Positions 62,301-64,000 of a stretch of 64,000 bases of DNA are shown in pieces. Under the pieces are notes generated by a model. It was not told the DNA's origin and ran no database searches. It saw only the letters and a list, made by a program, of their open reading frames with translations. Made by a program: the position numbers and the translations under genes. Numbering within the stretch: the stretch's first letter is position 1; every line of letters starts with the position of its first letter. This DNA comes from Adineta steineri (Eukaryota; Rotifera; Eurotatoria; Adinetida; Adinetidae), in assembly GCA_905250115.1 (NCBI GenBank), contig CAJNOI010000245.1:49239-113238 (forward strand), read 5' to 3'.

Positions 62301-62964
62301 AATTTTATTGAAAGAAACAAAAATAATACATTTAGTAATATTTCACAAGGTATCATACATCATAAATATATATTATATTGTTGCTCTTTTCTTATATGAT
62401 CATTTTCAAAAATGTTTCTAAAGATTAAATCATTCATGTTTTATACGATACGTGTCTTTTTGTAGATCAAAACTATGAATAGTGACTAGAGAAATCTTTT
62501 ATAATGGAACTAATAAAGAATGTGTTATTATCGTTAGTAGTTATACAGCATCTTCTGTCGTATAATTTTAAATTTGCTTTTTTTTTCACACAGTACTTTC
62601 TGTTAAATATAGTAGTAATAGAATAACAATGTGAACATTTTCATACACTCTCAAATAGTATATTACAGCTAACAGTGAAGTGAAACTTACCTGCTCCAAC
62701 AATACCGATCTGTTGACATTCATTTCGTTCTTTTATACACTTCGGTAAGCCAAACTTATTGGTTTCAATCATTTGTGATGATAATTCTCGTGTACCTGCC
62801 AAAGAATATGTCATTATAGTAGTATTAGAGGTCGACAAAAGTTTTGTTTCATAAGGATCATCTAATAATTTTGAATATGAATCATATTCAGATTGCTCGA
62901 GAAACATTGCAGATTGGATAGTAAGAAGAAGAAGAAAGCAGAGATATTGCCATACAGACATCAT
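59338..62964 (-). CDS. Fusion of flavin amine oxidase and DAO-type FAD oxidase, membrane-anchored
   Basis: Three exons (62691-62964, 61709-62049, 59338-61659) give 978 residues. A signal peptide ('YLCFLLLLTIQSAMFL') comes first. At about residue 86 an FAD Rossmann motif IGIVGAGAAGLYSGILLAQA (interrupted by intron 1) and 'RIYEASNRAGGR' start a flavin amine oxidase of the L-amino-acid oxidase/IL4I1 type. It ends with 'IHFIGEHTTLVHGWVEGAIIS'. At about residue 547 a second Rossmann unit begins ('FDVVIIGGNLIGLSTAIFL', 'RIVILEKN'), followed by a DAO-family (sarcosine/glycine-oxidase-like) body to about 940. A C-terminal hydrophobic helix ('LFLWCSTLILIINCLNFYF') suggests membrane anchoring. In the second Rossmann the third Gly of GxGxxG is Asn, so FAD binding there may be weakened. 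Such a double oxidase is not a standard animal architecture that I know. Confidence 0.85.
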
Positions 62965-64000
62965 ATTGATACAGAACTATCTAATAAGAAAAAAAACACA
63001 TATTACTTTTGTTTTATAGTGTACGAAAAAAAAAGAAAAGGCTATCAATCATAAATCCATGCTATGCTCTCATTCAATAGACAAAATAATGAAAATAAAG
63101 TCAATTTATTCAGGATAAAAACTATATAATATCAGGGCTCCGCGTGGGATGGGATATATGATTGCTTCTTTTTAAGAAAATATTATTCTGCATAGAGGTG
63201 TCGCATTTGGCAATTGGTAAACATAAGTAACATATTCGTCGCTTTTCATAAGATCAATATTATAAAATATTTCATTGTCTTTCGTTATAATATTTATTCA
63301 ATATCATTTGTCTTTGGCTTTAATTTATACTTTTGTAGTTACGCATATGATTACTTATCTTTGTTGTTGATAATAGTATTGTTGTTTGGTATTTTCTTAT
63401 TTTTTTTTCTATTTTAAGAAAGTACTATTGTACAGAGAAAAATGTTCAAGTTACTTTTATTTTGTATTTATAAAAATAGATTAAGTCATAAAGAATATGA
63501 CATAAATGGAAATTATTATTTAATTTAATAGATCATATTGCAGAACTAAATTTATTTTTCAATAGAGTTTTGCTACAGTGTAACATTTAATTTCTAATAT
63601 AATCTATTATATTATATAATACAATATACTATTCTACTAGTTAAAAGTAAAAGCAATAGAAAATGTGAGTGTTAGTCTATTAAAGAACGAAGAATACTTG
63701 TATTACTCATATAATATTAACATCACCGACGAAACGATAGTACATGATAAATTGAAGTTAAGTAACATAATTAATAAGATTCAATTTACTTAGAAAACTT
63801 TTTTTGTGTGTTCATTTTCATTCATAGTTAACTACTTTATGATCTTCTGCCGATTGTTTATCGTTCTCTTCATATCGTATGTTGTAGGCGGGGTGTGGGT
63901 TTTGTGAAAACAGTTTTTTAAAGGTCTTTCTTTCATATTCCATTTATTTTTATTGTTGCTAATTGAATTAGATCAATTTCATATTCAGTGTCTTCAACAT
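62965..64000. other. Right flank, no gene seen
   Basis: Promoter side of the oxidase fusion followed by AT-rich sequence. A lone G-rich motif (GGCGGGGTGTGGG, about 63889-63901) has no C-rich partner before the window end. No exon chain or RNA gene seen. Confidence 0.4.

Overview
The window looks like genomic DNA of a bdelloid rotifer (Adineta/Rotaria type). It is AT-rich animal DNA whose genes have many very short introns, mostly 45-70 bp with GTAAGT/TTTTAG borders. It carries metazoan ciliary and housekeeping genes, rhodopsin-type GPCRs, ADP-ribosyltransferase genes, a CipC-like gene of mainly fungal/bacterial type, and many short tracts of the TGTGGG type reported as telomeric repeat in bdelloids. 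The assignment is inference. No rRNA, tRNA or CRISPR array was recognised. All exon coordinates were read by eye from splice signals and reading-frame continuity, without transcripts.

Left part (1-26.6 kb) is gene-dense and conserved. It holds the 3' part of HYDIN (+, 27 exons), a Tctex1-domain dynein light chain (-) and CFAP91 (-), which form a cluster of axonemal genes. CFAP91 has a good RFX X-box candidate just upstream. Next come a GPCR (-) and a six-exon Ser/Thr-rich single-pass membrane protein (-), then three tightly packed head-to-tail genes: coatomer zeta, CLN3 and an L-xylulose-reductase-like SDR.

Right part (26.6-64 kb) is accessory in character. It contains tandem repeats (about 123 bp and 82 bp units), foldback or MITE-like elements, a 100-N assembly gap and about fourteen G-rich/C-rich telomere-like hairpins. 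Genes are sparser: an intronless ADP-ribosyltransferase/TPR protein, a GPCR, a CipC-like gene, a two-exon small membrane protein, a GPCR with an in-frame stop, an ADP-ribosyltransferase fused to a receiver-like domain, an F-box/LRR gene made of eleven identical-length 84-nt exons, kinase-like remnants, a secreted PAN-type protein, and a 978-residue fusion of two FAD oxidase modules.

The most unusual items are the two ADP-ribosyltransferases that each carry a 'LWVDDN/IWLDEN' receiver-like domain at opposite ends, the double flavoenzyme, the LRR exon array with its higher-order 4-unit duplication, and the dispersed telomere-like palindromes confined to the accessory half.
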